DNA of 64,000 nucleotides from Lonicera japonica (lineage: Eukaryota; Streptophyta; Magnoliopsida; Dipsacales; Caprifoliaceae), in NCBI GenBank assembly GCA_021464415.1, contig CM038469.1, positions 16,718,501-16,782,500 of the forward strand, read 5' to 3'. Positions 1-10,859 of the stretch are shown one piece after another (within the stretch, counting starts at the first letter, position 1; each line of letters starts with the position of its first letter). A program made the position numbers and the translations under genes. The notes under the pieces were generated by a model. That model ran no database searches. It saw only the letters and a program-made list of their open reading frames with translations, and was not told the DNA's origin.

Positions 1-888
1 TTCAATGTAAAGCCTTGTATCCTTTTGTGGAATGCTGCAATTATAGCTTGTTTGATTTGTGATATTTAGGCCTTGTATTGGGTAGTAAATCCGTCAATAA
101 ATTAAAAGAGACAGTTTGGCTCAATAAATTAATGGTGTGGTGCTAAATAAAACGTCGCCTCAATAATTGTGTTTCTTACTGTTTTGTATTGCGTTGGTGA
201 TGGTAATGGTGCTAGGTGTGACATGGTAGTGTAGGTGCTGGTACTTGGTGCATTTTTGTTGGGTTGGTTCCTTATTTGTATTGTGCCTATCTTGGCTGAT
301 GCTCAAGTAACTTTTGGTGCAGTTACGACAATATATGTATTGTAGGATGCCATCTTGACTTGTTTTTTTATTTATTTATTTTGTTACTTTGTAAAACAAA
401 AATTCTTATGTCATTGTTGCTTTACATTGTCCTTTTGAGTTTATGTTTTAGTATTGAATAATTACACAAGTTAGGCCGTCGTGTCATTAGCACATGTTAC
501 CCCTTGTATATGTATGTTATATTATTTAGAATAGACGTATAAGTATTACATATGAATTTCGTAATCCAAGGTGAGTCTCCAATTTTTACATATAATAATA
601 CATATATAAAAATATTATTTAATATAATTGTACCCACACGGGGATGAGGCCAAACGCGGATACCGCTTTCATTTACCTTAACAAGTAATAAAAGGTCGTG
701 TCAAATAACTTTTGAAATTAATGAATATGATTTGAATATGATTTTCTTACCCGATAAAATGGTTATTCGTTTAAGTCCGAACTAATAAGAAGTTAAACAC
801 AAAAAAGCCCTCCTAATCTTTGAGTCTTTAGTGAACGAGAACAAAAAAAGAGGGGGAAAAAACCTAAAAAGAATGAAAGGAAGAAAGA
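1..888. other. AT-rich non-coding DNA, no gene recognised
   Basis: No convincing coding exon is seen on either strand. A short stretch at about 381-420 (TTTGTAAAACAAAA followed by TTCTTATGTCATT) recurs with few changes at about 51931-51970, so part of this interval may be an old duplicated host segment. The last 60 bases are purine-rich and lead into the ATG at 889, as a 5' leader would. Confidence 0.4.
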
Positions 889-3495
889 ATGAGGCACAAT
901 TTCATTTATCTTCTAATGATGGTAGGGTTGGGGCAGGAGGAAACCATGAACCGGCAGCACAACAAAGAAAACGACGGGGGATTAGGATCCAATGCCTTGG
1001 GGGGTGAGATCGAACCCAAGTCGAAGAGGATAGAGCTTGATGATCCAAACATCCAAACCGTCAAAAGAAATCAAGGTATCTTCAAATGCCTAATAGGATA
1101 AATAAAACCCTGCACTTGAAGTAAAATTGTTAGAATGTTTACCATTAATAATTAGTTATACTAGTTGTATTGCAGATAGAGAAACTAATATGAGAGACCA
1201 TGCATTTCATTCTAACTTAATCATTTAATTACATGCTGTTGCCTTGCAAGCTTAAGATAATCCAACAAACTAATAGATGCAACGACCCTTGGTTAACTAA
1301 CCCACAATTACAACCTTAATGAATAATGCTATTCTAGCCAACTGATAGGTGGCACTTGGCATTCTAACATGCATACTCTGTTCAAACTGAGATGTGCATT
1401 CCTTCCCGACAGATGATTTGTGTCCCATGGTTAACTTTTGATTATAGTTAACTAACCCACAATTACAACCTAAATGAATAATGCTATTCTAGCCAGCTGG
1501 TAGGTGGCACTTGGCAACCTAACATGCATGCTGGGCTGGAGCCCTGCTGGCCCAGCCCTAGTTCCGCCTCTGCCTGTAAATTAATCACTCTCAAAACGTT
1601 AGGGATTTTGAGAATCCTGTGTTGAATTGCTAAATTTTATGAAAAGAACACAAGCTTGTACAATTTCTTCTTTGTGTGTTTACAGGTCAATGGTAATCAT
1701 ATGTCAATGAAGCTATTACTCAATTTATTGAATTTTTTTCCTCAACGGATTTGACATAGATAGTATCAACATATTTTTTCTTCTTCACAGTTGATGATGA
1801 GGAGGCAACTCTAGTACTCGTGAACGACCTTTTGAAAGAAAATCCGAGGAACCTTTTGTGCCTTTTCTTGAAGATGGTATGCAATATTTATTTATTTATT
1901 TATATATTACAAGGATTAATTGAAAACTCGTTTCTTGTGTACGTGCATATGTATCTTCGATTGGTAAACTTGTACCAAATTATAAACCTTTTCTTAACCA
2001 CATGTTTTTCCATACAAATCTGTCAAAATCATGTATCTTGTCATTCTATAATTGATTCACTTAATTTGGAAAAATCATTTGGGAAATTAATTCGTCAAAT
2101 GCCTAATAGGATAAATAAAATCCTGCACTTGCAGTAAAATTGTTAGAATGTTTACCATTAATAATTTGTTCTACTAGTTAGAGAAACTAATATGAGAGAC
2201 AATGCATTTCATTGGAACTTAATCATTTAATTACATGCTGTTGCCTTACAAGCTTAAGATAATCCAACAAACTAATAGATGCAACTACCCTTGGTTAACT
2301 TTTGATTATAGTTAACTAACCCACAATTACAACCTTAATGAATAATGCTATTCTAGCGAACTGTTAGGTGGCACTTGGCATCCTAACATGCATACTCTGT
2401 TCAAACTGAGATGTGCATTCCTTCCCGTCAGATGATTCGCGTCCCTTTTCTAGGGGTGATTTGTGTCCCATGGTTAACTTTTGATTATAGTTAACTAACC
2501 CACAATCACAATGCTATTCTAGCCAGCTGGTAGGTGGCACTTGGCATCCTAACATGCATACTCTGTTCAAACTGAGGTGTACGTTCCGTCCCAACGGATG
2601 ATTTGTGTCCCTTTTCTAGTTTCCTTACTTGTTCTAATGACTTGTCAACAGTTGAGGAGCCTAAGATGTCGGCATGTGATTACATGATGTCACAGTTGCG
2701 GCCAAAGTCGCAGCAGGAGCTGGCCAAAAGGGGTAAGTATTTGTTTTATGGTATGTGGCGAATATTTTTTGAAATTCGCTTTTGCTCTGGAGTTTTGAGG
2801 AGAAAAACAAAAGTTTTGTGGTCTGTATGAAGATTCCTTTTCTTGTATTGGTTTGCTTTTGATATGTGTAGTACAATCCCATTCATATAGTATCATCGCA
2901 ATTTTATTTGGTTTAAGAATAACTTTTCTAAAGAACTGTTTCAGGAAAATTTTACTTTTTAAATTTTGTTGCTCTATTTGGTTTATCTTGGCTATCATAT
3001 ATCTAACAACATTTTGGTCACTAGTGTAGGTTTCTCTTTTAGTTTTGGGTATACATCTCCTATCTTTTAGATCAACTGCTGCTAATTTATTAGTTTTGCT
3101 CTTCTTTTTGATCGAATAAATTGATTTACAAGTTTGTCTAATCTAATTAAATAATCTACCAGCTGGATTGGATTGTTTGTAGAAATTGAAAATGGTTGAC
3201 TAATTTGCGGTACTGCGTGCCCTTTGGTTTTCTAGTATTTGAATGAGGATATTTTGAGTATGGCTTATGTTTTACAAGTTGATACATGATCTTCTGGTTA
3301 AAAAAAATAATTAGTAAAGCCTCCTTTATGGTGTCATGAGATGTTCATTACTTTTCGATGTTTTATTATGGATAAACAGGTATTGACATTAAGACCTTAG
3401 AACAAGCAAATTGGGAAGGGACGTGTGGATCTTGCGGTGATGTTGATAAGCACGAAACTCTAGATTGCCCGTACGCGGAATTTATTGATACTTGA
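889..3495 (+). CDS. Possible small spliced gene ending in a zinc-knuckle-like motif; function unknown
   Basis: Four blocks read as exons with GT-AG borders: 889-1075 (62 codons plus one base, acidic and Lys-rich), about 1791-1876, about 2652-2733 and 3380-3495. The third and fourth join in phase 1. The last exon ends with CGSCGDVDKHETLDCPY, a C-x2-C-x5-H-x4-C arrangement close to the CCHC zinc knuckle but with one extra residue before the His, followed by a stop. The block at 1791-1876 leaves phase 0 and does not match the phase of the third exon, so it is an alternative exon or not an exon; exon 1 joins directly to exon 3 in phase. Both internal acceptors read ACAG|TTGA, which suggests exon duplication along with the surrounding intron repeats. 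No family is recognised. It could be a real small RNA- or DNA-binding protein gene or the remnant of one. Confidence 0.3.
1083..2565. repeat. Duplicated intronic segment with 155-180-bp sub-repeats
   Basis: The stretch from about 1083 to 1530 recurs at about 2097 to 2560, an offset near 1014 bp. Inside each copy a unit starting GTTAACTAACCCACAAT is repeated (starts 1292, 1447, 2311, 2490), each followed by a GGTGGCACTTGGCA segment. The repeats flank the candidate exon at 1791-1876. Confidence 0.75.
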
Positions 3496-4039
3496 CAAAC
3501 CCCGTACCTTGATCATTACCCCAGTGAGGCACATATTTTTACAGATGAACCAATACGATATGTAGTCTACTGGGTGGTGGTCCTGGGTGCGGGGGTCCAA
3601 TGTGTGTCGATCTTAAATAATCTCTCAATGACTGAGGTTGAGCAATGGGGTTGCTTCACTTCGCTTTTATCATTCTGTTGACAAATTATCTTCGCTATCT
3701 TTAGCCTTAGCTTGTTTAATAGTATATCTAAGACAGAACTTTGTAATGTTAATAGTCAACACAGTAGTGGTATTATTGGTTGACATGTAAATTGAGCATG
3801 GAACTATGTGGTTTATTTTCACCGTGTTTGAGTTTTTAATAGTAAATGTTCTATTTGTATACAATGCGGTGTCAATATTCTCCCCCTCGTGATTCTTTCA
3901 TATTAATAGTTATGCTTGTTTTGGCATGATAAATATTTTAATTTTGAGTAAACAGTTCATTTGGTCACTAAAGTTTCAGTTTAGTATCACTTTGCTTACT
4001 CAACAATGTTCATTTAGAATTACTCACAAATTTCAAGAA
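3496..4039. other. Non-coding, probable 3' flank of the preceding gene
   Basis: No coding exon is recognised. At 3873-3890 the minus strand reads a polypurine run (ACGAGGGGGAGAATA) resembling the polypurine tract of copia-type LTR elements, but no matching LTR is seen beside it. Confidence 0.35.
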
Positions 4040-5651
4040 AAAGTCGAATGAATGACAAACAAAGGTGAGGAAGAATGTGTGAATTTTTCCCTCTTGAATT
4101 CGCAAGGCACGATGAAGAGAATTTGAAAAAAAGAAAATAAGAATTTAACCCTAAAAATGTATAATTTCTTGGAAAATTTAGCTCAACAATTCATATGGAG
4201 TAAGAGAAATTTTTTGAAAATGTGATTGAATGATTAGATTATGGAGTGTGATTTAAAGAGATTTACCTCTCACAATATCTAAACAAGAATTTACCTTCTT
4301 GTTTTTCCTATGAGATTTACCTCTCACAATTTGAATATAAAAGTTTGGTGATTCACACCAATTTACAATAACTCTCTCAAGTGTTTGTAGAATACAATTT
4401 AAGCTCACACTAGAGTTATCTTGAATGATCAATATGATATAGCTCAAATAAAAGATGATTGATCAAAAACAATTTCTTGAATCTTTGAATAATGAAGATA
4501 GATGAAGTAGAGAGTATAAGAGTGATTCAAGGTGTGTAAAATGAGTCTTGGAAGTCATATTTATATTCCCAAAAGTGATATAGCCGTTTGAGAGGTTTGG
4601 TGGAAGTTTTGTACCAAAAATAGTAAAAAAATAGAAATCCAACGGCTATATTCAGGTCATCAGTCGACTGAGCAAGGCTCCTTAGTCGACTGAGTGACCA
4701 TCAGTCGACTGAGTGACCATCAGTCGACTGAGCAAAGCCCATCAGTCGACTGATGCCCTCTGTTGGTCTGTTTAGAAGATTACTGCAGACAGCAAATTTT
4801 TCCCGATTTGTTTTGATCATATCTCATTATCCAGCCGTTGGAACTTGATGAAATTTTGGATATAAGTACTATAATGTGTTATCTAATTTCTATCCAAATT
4901 TCATAATGATTGGAGTCCGGGAAGGCCTCCAACAAACCGTTAGATCAAAACTGAGCAAAAACGGAGCGAGTCTAGAAAGGGAAAAATAAACATTTTTGCA
5001 ATTAAGTTCCAAAATCAATTTTGATGCTTGGGATAGGTCAAATATATTATCCTAAGACACCTATTTTCATGAGAGCTCAAAATATGCTCAAATCAATTTA
5101 ATATGAAATTATTTGAAAACCGATTTTTGCAAGAATGGTGTCTTCAAAGAAATTTTGATTCAAACTGATTTTGATCAATCTAACAATGATGCAAGTTCAT
5201 GTTTGAGCTATATTATCAATCAATTATGAAACTTTACATTAATCCTAAGCACACACTCAATTACCGAAAGGTGAGTCTTCGAATGCTTCGATTTGTTTCT
5301 TCAAAGATTATTCACTTGAAGCTTTTCCCTTGAAGCTTTGGCATATAGTTCTTGATCTTTGTGTTCCATGGATTTGTATTGCTAGCTTGTGAGTGATGAG
5401 AATGATCTTCTTGTCTTGTCCAACACTTGTAGAAGAATGATCTTGATTCGGATAGATCGGTTTTAGTCGAATGTTTCGTTGAATTGATCGGATATTGATT
5501 GAATGATCCTTGCCAATCTTCCTTTGAGCAATCATGCTATTCTTGATTTTCCAAATAAGAAATCTATAATCTTATATCAAGAACATGTTAAATTACACAT
5601 GATTTATTTATTGTTATTATCAAAATAAGATTAAGACCTTCAAGGTCAACA
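4040..5651 (-). mobile_element. Ty1/copia-type solo or truncated LTR (SIRE-like)
   Basis: Read on the minus strand, the right end begins TGTTGACCTTGAAGG and continues with an AT-rich stretch typical of SIRE-type copia LTRs. Further in lie five copies of a 12-bp palindrome, a TATA-like site (minus-strand reading of TATTTATA, about 4558-4566) and a duplicated GAGATTTACCTCTCACAA motif (4258 and 4312). No primer site, gag or pol adjoins it, so it is a solo or truncated LTR. The left boundary is approximate: no TG...CA end or target duplication was found there. Confidence 0.5.
4660..4753. promoter_or_regulatory. Cluster of five TCAGTCGACTGA palindromes in the copia-type LTR
   Basis: Copies start at 4660, 4682 (first C changed to T), 4701, 4720 and 4742, spaced 19-22 bp. 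They lie about 95-190 bp upstream of the TATA-like site in the minus-strand direction. Each is centred on TCGA, so it contains a CpG. Confidence 0.7.
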
Positions 5652-6313
5652 ATCCTCAAATCAAGAATTCATCATCACCATCTTCCTTCCTTCATCTTCT
5701 CTCTCCTCCATTGTTGAAGCCTTAAGCTACGAATTGGGGGTTTAGCAATTCGTCGGCTTTCGGCTTAATTCGGCCTTCCAAACTCAAGGGAAAAGCTTCA
5801 TAAAGGTGGGAATCTAGTACTGAAACAGAATTTAAAACTTATTATGGTTTGATTTTGATTCTAGCATTTGTTTACACAAAAAACCTAGCTTTCTAAAAAT
5901 GGGGTTTTCGTATGTGTTAGGATTTTGAGTAAATATTGAAATTGATGCTTCTAATGGTTCATACATAGCCTAAATCACGTGAATTGACAAAAGATTACAA
6001 TAAATTGATTGATTCATAGCAAAACCCCACTCGGGACCTACTTAGTTACTATTAAACTTTGATAGAAAAATTACAAAACTACTCAAGGATCCAAGTGGTG
6101 GAATTTCTTGATGAAATAGATATTGAATAACTTATCATTCATAATGAAGTTACTTATATGAGATTACCCCTTTTGGTTACATCATTTACATTATATATTT
6201 ACCTTAAGATTCATCATGAATCCAACTATTAGTTTCATGTTTAATATACAAATTCGGGAGTTTTGGGATTGGTTCGTTTAGAGGAGTTGGTTATGGCTAA
6301 ACAATAGATATAC
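5652..6313 (+). mobile_element. Degraded LTR-type sequence (R/U5-like), family uncertain
   Basis: The order of signals matches the other Del/Tekay-like LTRs in the window: a CT-rich TCATCTTC stretch, a CTTCGG-rich segment, then AAGGTGGGAATC at about 5803 followed by an AT-rich tail. No coding region is seen. It may be an older LTR fragment beside or around the copia-type LTR. Confidence 0.3.
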
Positions 6314-7930
6314 TGTAAAACCCCATATTTTCATTTGCGAGTTAATCTTTTCATTAAGCCTGGTTAAGGCTTTATCGTCGTTAAATCATGAACATTGGGT
6401 TTTGAACCTCTCGTATTTAATTCGACACCTATAGCATATCATATTAGATATATTAAGTTTGTGGGATCAATCGTTTTGTTATTTGGGTGACTCGAATCGA
6501 AAACATGAAGTAAATCGAGTGTTTTAAACTTTTCGAAAAAGTTAATTTTCGACCAACTTTGAGGGCCATAACTTCTTCATCGGAGGTCCAAACGACTCCC
6601 CGTTTGCGCCCACATCTTCATTTCAAATCTCTTTATAACTTTCGTGTTTTGGTCGAGACCTAATTCTCACTCCCTAATGGCCAAAATTGGGTACGAAGTT
6701 GAGCCTATGACCAAACTGCAGAAATATGTGCTGTGAATATTGGTAGTCGACTACATGGCTTTTGATGTAGTCGACTACATGCACCTGAGCGAGATTTTTA
6801 TATTTCTTTCCTCCCCTTTCCTCCTCATTTGAACATATCCATTGGAGAGCTCTTAGAAAGAGAGGAGAGGCGAAATTTAGGGGGTTTTGAGATGTTCCTT
6901 ATCTACCCATCTTCATCACACCGAATTAACATCCAACCATCACTATTCATCTTCTTCTCCAAAGCTCATTTTTAGGGTTTTCAAGTGAAATTGAGGATCT
7001 TGCGAGTTCTCAAGGTGCGGCTCAATCTAGCGCTCAATACCTCGAAGATTCGGCTTATTTAAGGTGGGAACAATATTACTAAACCTATCTTCTAACTTAT
7101 TACTCGTTGCATCAAAGATTTTCATACCCAAATGGGAATTTTCTTATAAAACCCTAGGTCTTGGCAATTACAAGTGAGTGGGCAAGTTATATCTCAAATT
7201 AATGATGTATATTGACATATCATCGCCCCAATAGCATTATTTATATGGTTGACATGTATATGTTAAGTTTTCTAACAAACCCACATGGAGGCTTAGTGTA
7301 TAAACTAGGTAAGTGGCGTTTTGGGGATTTACACTTAATTAATGGTTGTAGGCCATGGATATGCATAAATATACTACACAATACGTATGTTGGATAGGAT
7401 CCTTAAGATTCCCACATACATCCATCGAGGTAGGTTCGATTGTGATAAGTGGGATGTAATGGCTTATATGCACCATAGATGGAACTCAAATATGACACTA
7501 CTGCCTAAACATATTATAAGTCTTATTGGTGAGACTTGGACCTCCTTAGTAGTAGTTATACAAAGCTAGCTCATCGTAGAGATCTCGGCTAGATGGGAAC
7601 CTACGTGCTAATACTTGGATAAAACGAATATGATTTTAGTCCCACATTTTATAAGACTTGAAGAATGGATTGTACTATAAATGATATAATATGATAGGAC
7701 GATGAGATTGATGATGATAGTTATATTGACAGAGCTGTACGAATAATCCATACATGCATATCGATTCTTGTACATGTGATGATGCAATGATTTATATATG
7801 TGTATATTCATATTTATGTTGAATGGATTGAGATTGTTATCACTGTTATTATATTTGTCCTTGGGGGACATGATTTGTATATACATGAGATATCAGCCTT
7901 GGGGGCTAACCACTAGGTGGACCTAGTAGG
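6314..7930 (+). mobile_element. Del/Tekay-like solo or truncated LTR
   Basis: Begins TGTAAAACCCCATATT and shares the phrase order of the LTRs at 52037 and 55331: TTAAGC..GTTAAGGCTTTATC, ATTAGATATATTAAGTTTG, CATAACTTCTTCATC, CAACTTTCGTG-like text, a palindrome pair, a CT-rich leader, then TTAAGGTGGGAACAATATTA at about 7059. No adjacent primer site, gag or pol was found. The 3' boundary near 7930 is approximate. Confidence 0.5.
6743..6780. promoter_or_regulatory. Two GTAGTCGACTAC palindromes in the LTR U3
   Basis: Copies lie at 6743-6754 and 6767-6778, the second extending to the 16-bp palindrome ATGTAGTCGACTACAT. A TATA-like stretch (TTTTTATATTT, about 6795-6806) follows within about 20 bp. 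Confidence 0.65.
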
Positions 7931-8480
7931 GGGTCCCTGGGATGTGTGTCCGCAAATAAACCCTGTATAGCTAATTTTGTCGTTTTTCGTGTATCGATAC
8001 TTCTCAATCTCGTAAAATCATGAAATTTTGTGGAGAGTTAGGAAATCATATAGGAAATAACATAATAAAAAATCATCTCTATTTGACAGTTGGATCTCTG
8101 GGAATTCAAAAAATTGGGAATTGAGCTCGGAAAATCGAACGGAGGCGTTACTGATGTCCAAAAATTCTGAAATTTGGCTACTAGGTAGGTATTAACATGG
8201 GTAACAACATTTTAAAAAATCAGATCAATCCGATACTTTGTTTAGCCGAAATTACAAAAACTGTCGCACGTTAGACAAGGGTTTGTCTGCGGACACAAAT
8301 CCCTGGATTTGTATCCGGGCAACACACACATTGTGTATCACCCATAAAAAAATCCTAGGATCCGTGTCCGCGGACAAATGATTTTAGGCCTAGCCCATTA
8401 ATTATTCTACAGATATAAATACACTTGCATATACCTCATTTGAAGCATCAGTTAGCTCTAGAACTTCGGGAACATTGTTC
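7931..8480 (+). promoter_or_regulatory. Promoter-like LTR remnant with TGTCCGCGGACA palindromes and a TATA box
   Basis: Two palindromes, TGTCTGCGGACA at 8284-8295 (one mismatch) and TGTCCGCGGACA at 8365-8376, sit upstream of TATAAATA at 8414-8421. A half site (GTGTGTCCGC) lies near 7944. No ORF follows: the sequence runs straight into a hAT-type element at 8489. It looks like the U3/TATA part of an otherwise lost LTR. Confidence 0.4.
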
Positions 8481-9227
8481 TAAAATAGTAGCGGTATTTT
8501 CGGTTTTGATTGGGGTAGAAACCAAGGTACCCCAAACCCAAACCAAATATAAAAGTTTGGTTTCGGTTTCTAAATCTTTGAAACCCAAGCTCGAACCAAA
8601 CTTTTCGGTTCGGTTTTATTCGGTTTTGACATATGTTTTTTTTTTTAAAAATCAATTTAACATAAAAATATTATACTAATAGTAATGTAGTAATGATTTA
8701 TATTCAAATTAAAGTGATTATTTTTTAGAAACAAGGAGCAACATATAAATACCATATTTTCTATTTAATTATAATTTTATTTGTACATTTATAAGAATGA
8801 AATACATTAAATAAAATGATGAATTATTTTTCTATCATGTATGTGATAAAAAAATCTTAGCATTAAGTAGTTAATTAAATAATAAAGGCACGCGTTAATG
8901 ACTATTTTTTTAAGATTATCATAATATGCAATTAATAAGAAATATATTCTTAAAAAAATGTCATCTTTTTTGTATTATAGTATAATTAACGTGTGCCCTT
9001 AAAGTATATATTAACATTTTTTTTTCTTATACATAATTCGGTTCGGTTTGGTTTAGTTCGGTTTTAGACTAACTTACCCCAAACCCAAACCAAACTTTTC
9101 AGTTTCGGTTCAGTTTTCTTGTTTTCGGTTTCGGTTTTTTTTAGGTTCGGGATTTTATGGAACAGTCCGGATCGGTTTGGTTCGTTCGGTCAGTTTTCGG
9201 ATTGACTTTAACACCCCTATAAAATAG
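8481..9227. repeat. 8-bp target-site duplication TAAAATAG flanking the hAT element
   Basis: TAAAATAG occurs at 8481-8488 and again at 9220-9227, exactly abutting the two ends of the element. An 8-bp duplication is the hAT-superfamily length. Confidence 0.8.
8489..9219. mobile_element. Non-autonomous hAT-type DNA transposon (731 bp)
   Basis: The left end reads TAGCGGTATT and the right end, reverse complemented, TAGGGGTGTT: a 10-bp terminal inverted repeat with two mismatches. The TAGGGGTGTT-type end is common among plant hAT elements. Both subterminal regions are packed with TTCGGTT and AACCGAA-type words, the usual binding-site-like subterminal repeats. The interior is very AT-rich with no transposase ORF, so the element depends on an outside transposase. 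Confidence 0.75.
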
Positions 9228-9514
9228 TATTATACTATTTTGAAGGCTCTCAGGTATTTTTTTTTATCTCAAGATAACTTATGCGTGGATAATTTTTTCT
9301 ACTTGTATGTTTTCTTATTTGGCCTTAGTCTTACGATAATTGCTCCTCTTTTACACAAACTTTTGTTTGTTTAATAAAACAAATTGGCGATTCTGATTCC
9401 TTTTATAAACTGTCACATTTTCTTTATAATAAAATAAATCGTTTTCCAAAATTAACCGAAAAATCAAAGGAATTGCCGCCAAGGGGGGTCGGCGTCGAGA
9501 GCGTGGGTTCTTCT
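9228..9514 (+). other. Probable LTR end of the following Tat fragment
   Basis: No ORF. A segment of about 65 bp (ATGCGTGGATAAT, then CTATGTTTTCTTATT-like text, then GGCCTTAGTCTTACGATAA) occurs at about 9281-9345 and again at about 9573-9636. The stretch ends GCGTGGGTTCTTCTAG immediately before a tRNA-Arg-type primer site, where a 5' LTR should end. Confidence 0.35.
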
Positions 9515-10850
9515 AGTGGCGACTCTGCTGGAGATTTTTTTAAAAGAATTCGACTTTAAACAAGAGTAGAATATGCGTGGATAATCGTTTCTACTTCTAT
9601 GTTTTCTTATTCGGCCTTAGTCTTACGATAACATAGATGCGATTTAGGTGGATACCTTGTTTCCCTTTTTTGTTGCTAATTATTGTTTGAGGAAAATCTT
9701 TTCATAAATAAAAATTAAAAGTACTCAAACAAACCCTGAAGCGCTCTTCATAATGTACCTCCATAATTGTTATTTTGCACGCATGCAATATCATCATGCA
9801 TTATCGTGAGTGTTAAATTACCTCATTCAACCCGTATGCTTAGTGAGTAGGGAGTTGGCTTGTCTGGATCAACATAAATTGAAAGCTCTTATTTCCACTC
9901 TCCTTAGCCAAGTACCAACCGAGGTATATCGAGTGACGAGAACACTCACGTACCTGGCACGTACATCAAAAGGTCCTTGCACGTACTCGCCCTTGGGGTT
10001 TATAGCAAGACCTAGCCAAATAGGAGGCAGCCTAAACCTTACCTATCAAACCACACTTGCATATAAGATGCGTCAGCTTAGTACACTTGAATTTATGCAT
10101 ATTTTCTTGACTGCTAGTTGTGAGAATATTGAACAAAAGGCCATGTCATGCATACTAACTTTTGGTTTGGCAAGTATGGTCGGTGACTATTTAACCCCGC
10201 CCGTAGAAATGCCTCACTAACAATCATTAGTGAGAATTTCCTTATCACTATTTCTATGAAAAACAACTCTAAGAGAAGAGAACTTCTCGATTTTCAAAAA
10301 TATTTTCCATAATGTTTTCTAAAAATGAGTCATTTCCCAAAATGAAATTTTCAAAGTTTTGATTTTAAAAAACCAGAAAGTTATAAGGGCACGCTGGAAT
10401 GTATATTCCTACTCTAAACTTGTCCACGGGGCTCTCAAGTTGTTGTTGTTGGTCTGTTTTAGGCTAAACACCAAAAACTGGTTTTCGATTTACATTTCAT
10501 CAAGTCACGCTCTTTTCCGATAATTATGCAATCAATTAGCAGAAAGTGTCATTTATCTAGAAAAGGCCCTCCGTCCTTATATCCAAATTTTCTCCATTAC
10601 TCTCAAGTTTTCATTCGAAATACATTGGCCGGTTGGGATGGTAGAGATCATACAGACATACTTACTAGACCAGATTCTCCTCTCGTCATGCCGCCGAGAC
10701 GTACTCTTGACATTTAGAATGACCATGATGGGGTTAACGAAGGTAGCGTTAACAACGCTGAGGATCAGCACAACGCTGCGAATTCACTGCCTGGTCTCGT
10801 CTTACCAATCAACCCTAAAGCCCTTAGCCCAAGACAACTATACTAAATTA
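9515..10850 (+). mobile_element. 5' fragment (primer site, leader, gag start) of a Tat/Ogre-type element
   Basis: TGGCGACTCTGCTGGAGA at about 9517 matches the tRNA-Arg primer site used by Tat/Ogre elements (TGGCGACTC..CTGGGGA). The segment 9830-10080 aligns closely with the reverse complement of the leader at 40290-40490 of the large minus-strand element, with the same GTGAGTAGGGAGTTGGCTTG opening and ACGAGAACACTCACGT phrase. At 10689-10850 a short Asn/Asp-rich frame starting MPPRRTLDI may be a gag N-terminus, broken after nine codons. No protease or pol follows, so this is a truncated copy in opposite orientation to the large element. Confidence 0.55.
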
Positions 10851-10859
10851 TACTGCGTT

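Noticed and set aside
3870..3895. Polypurine tract of a copia-type element on the minus strand
   Set aside because: The adjacent sequence does not start like the copia-type LTR ending at 5651, and no pol lies upstream; the single short motif is not enough.
4660..4753. Transcription terminators or restriction-site artefacts (SalI-type GTCGAC) as explanation for the palindromes
   Set aside because: The palindromes extend beyond the 6-bp site, lack T-runs, repeat at regular spacing and have family-specific flanks.
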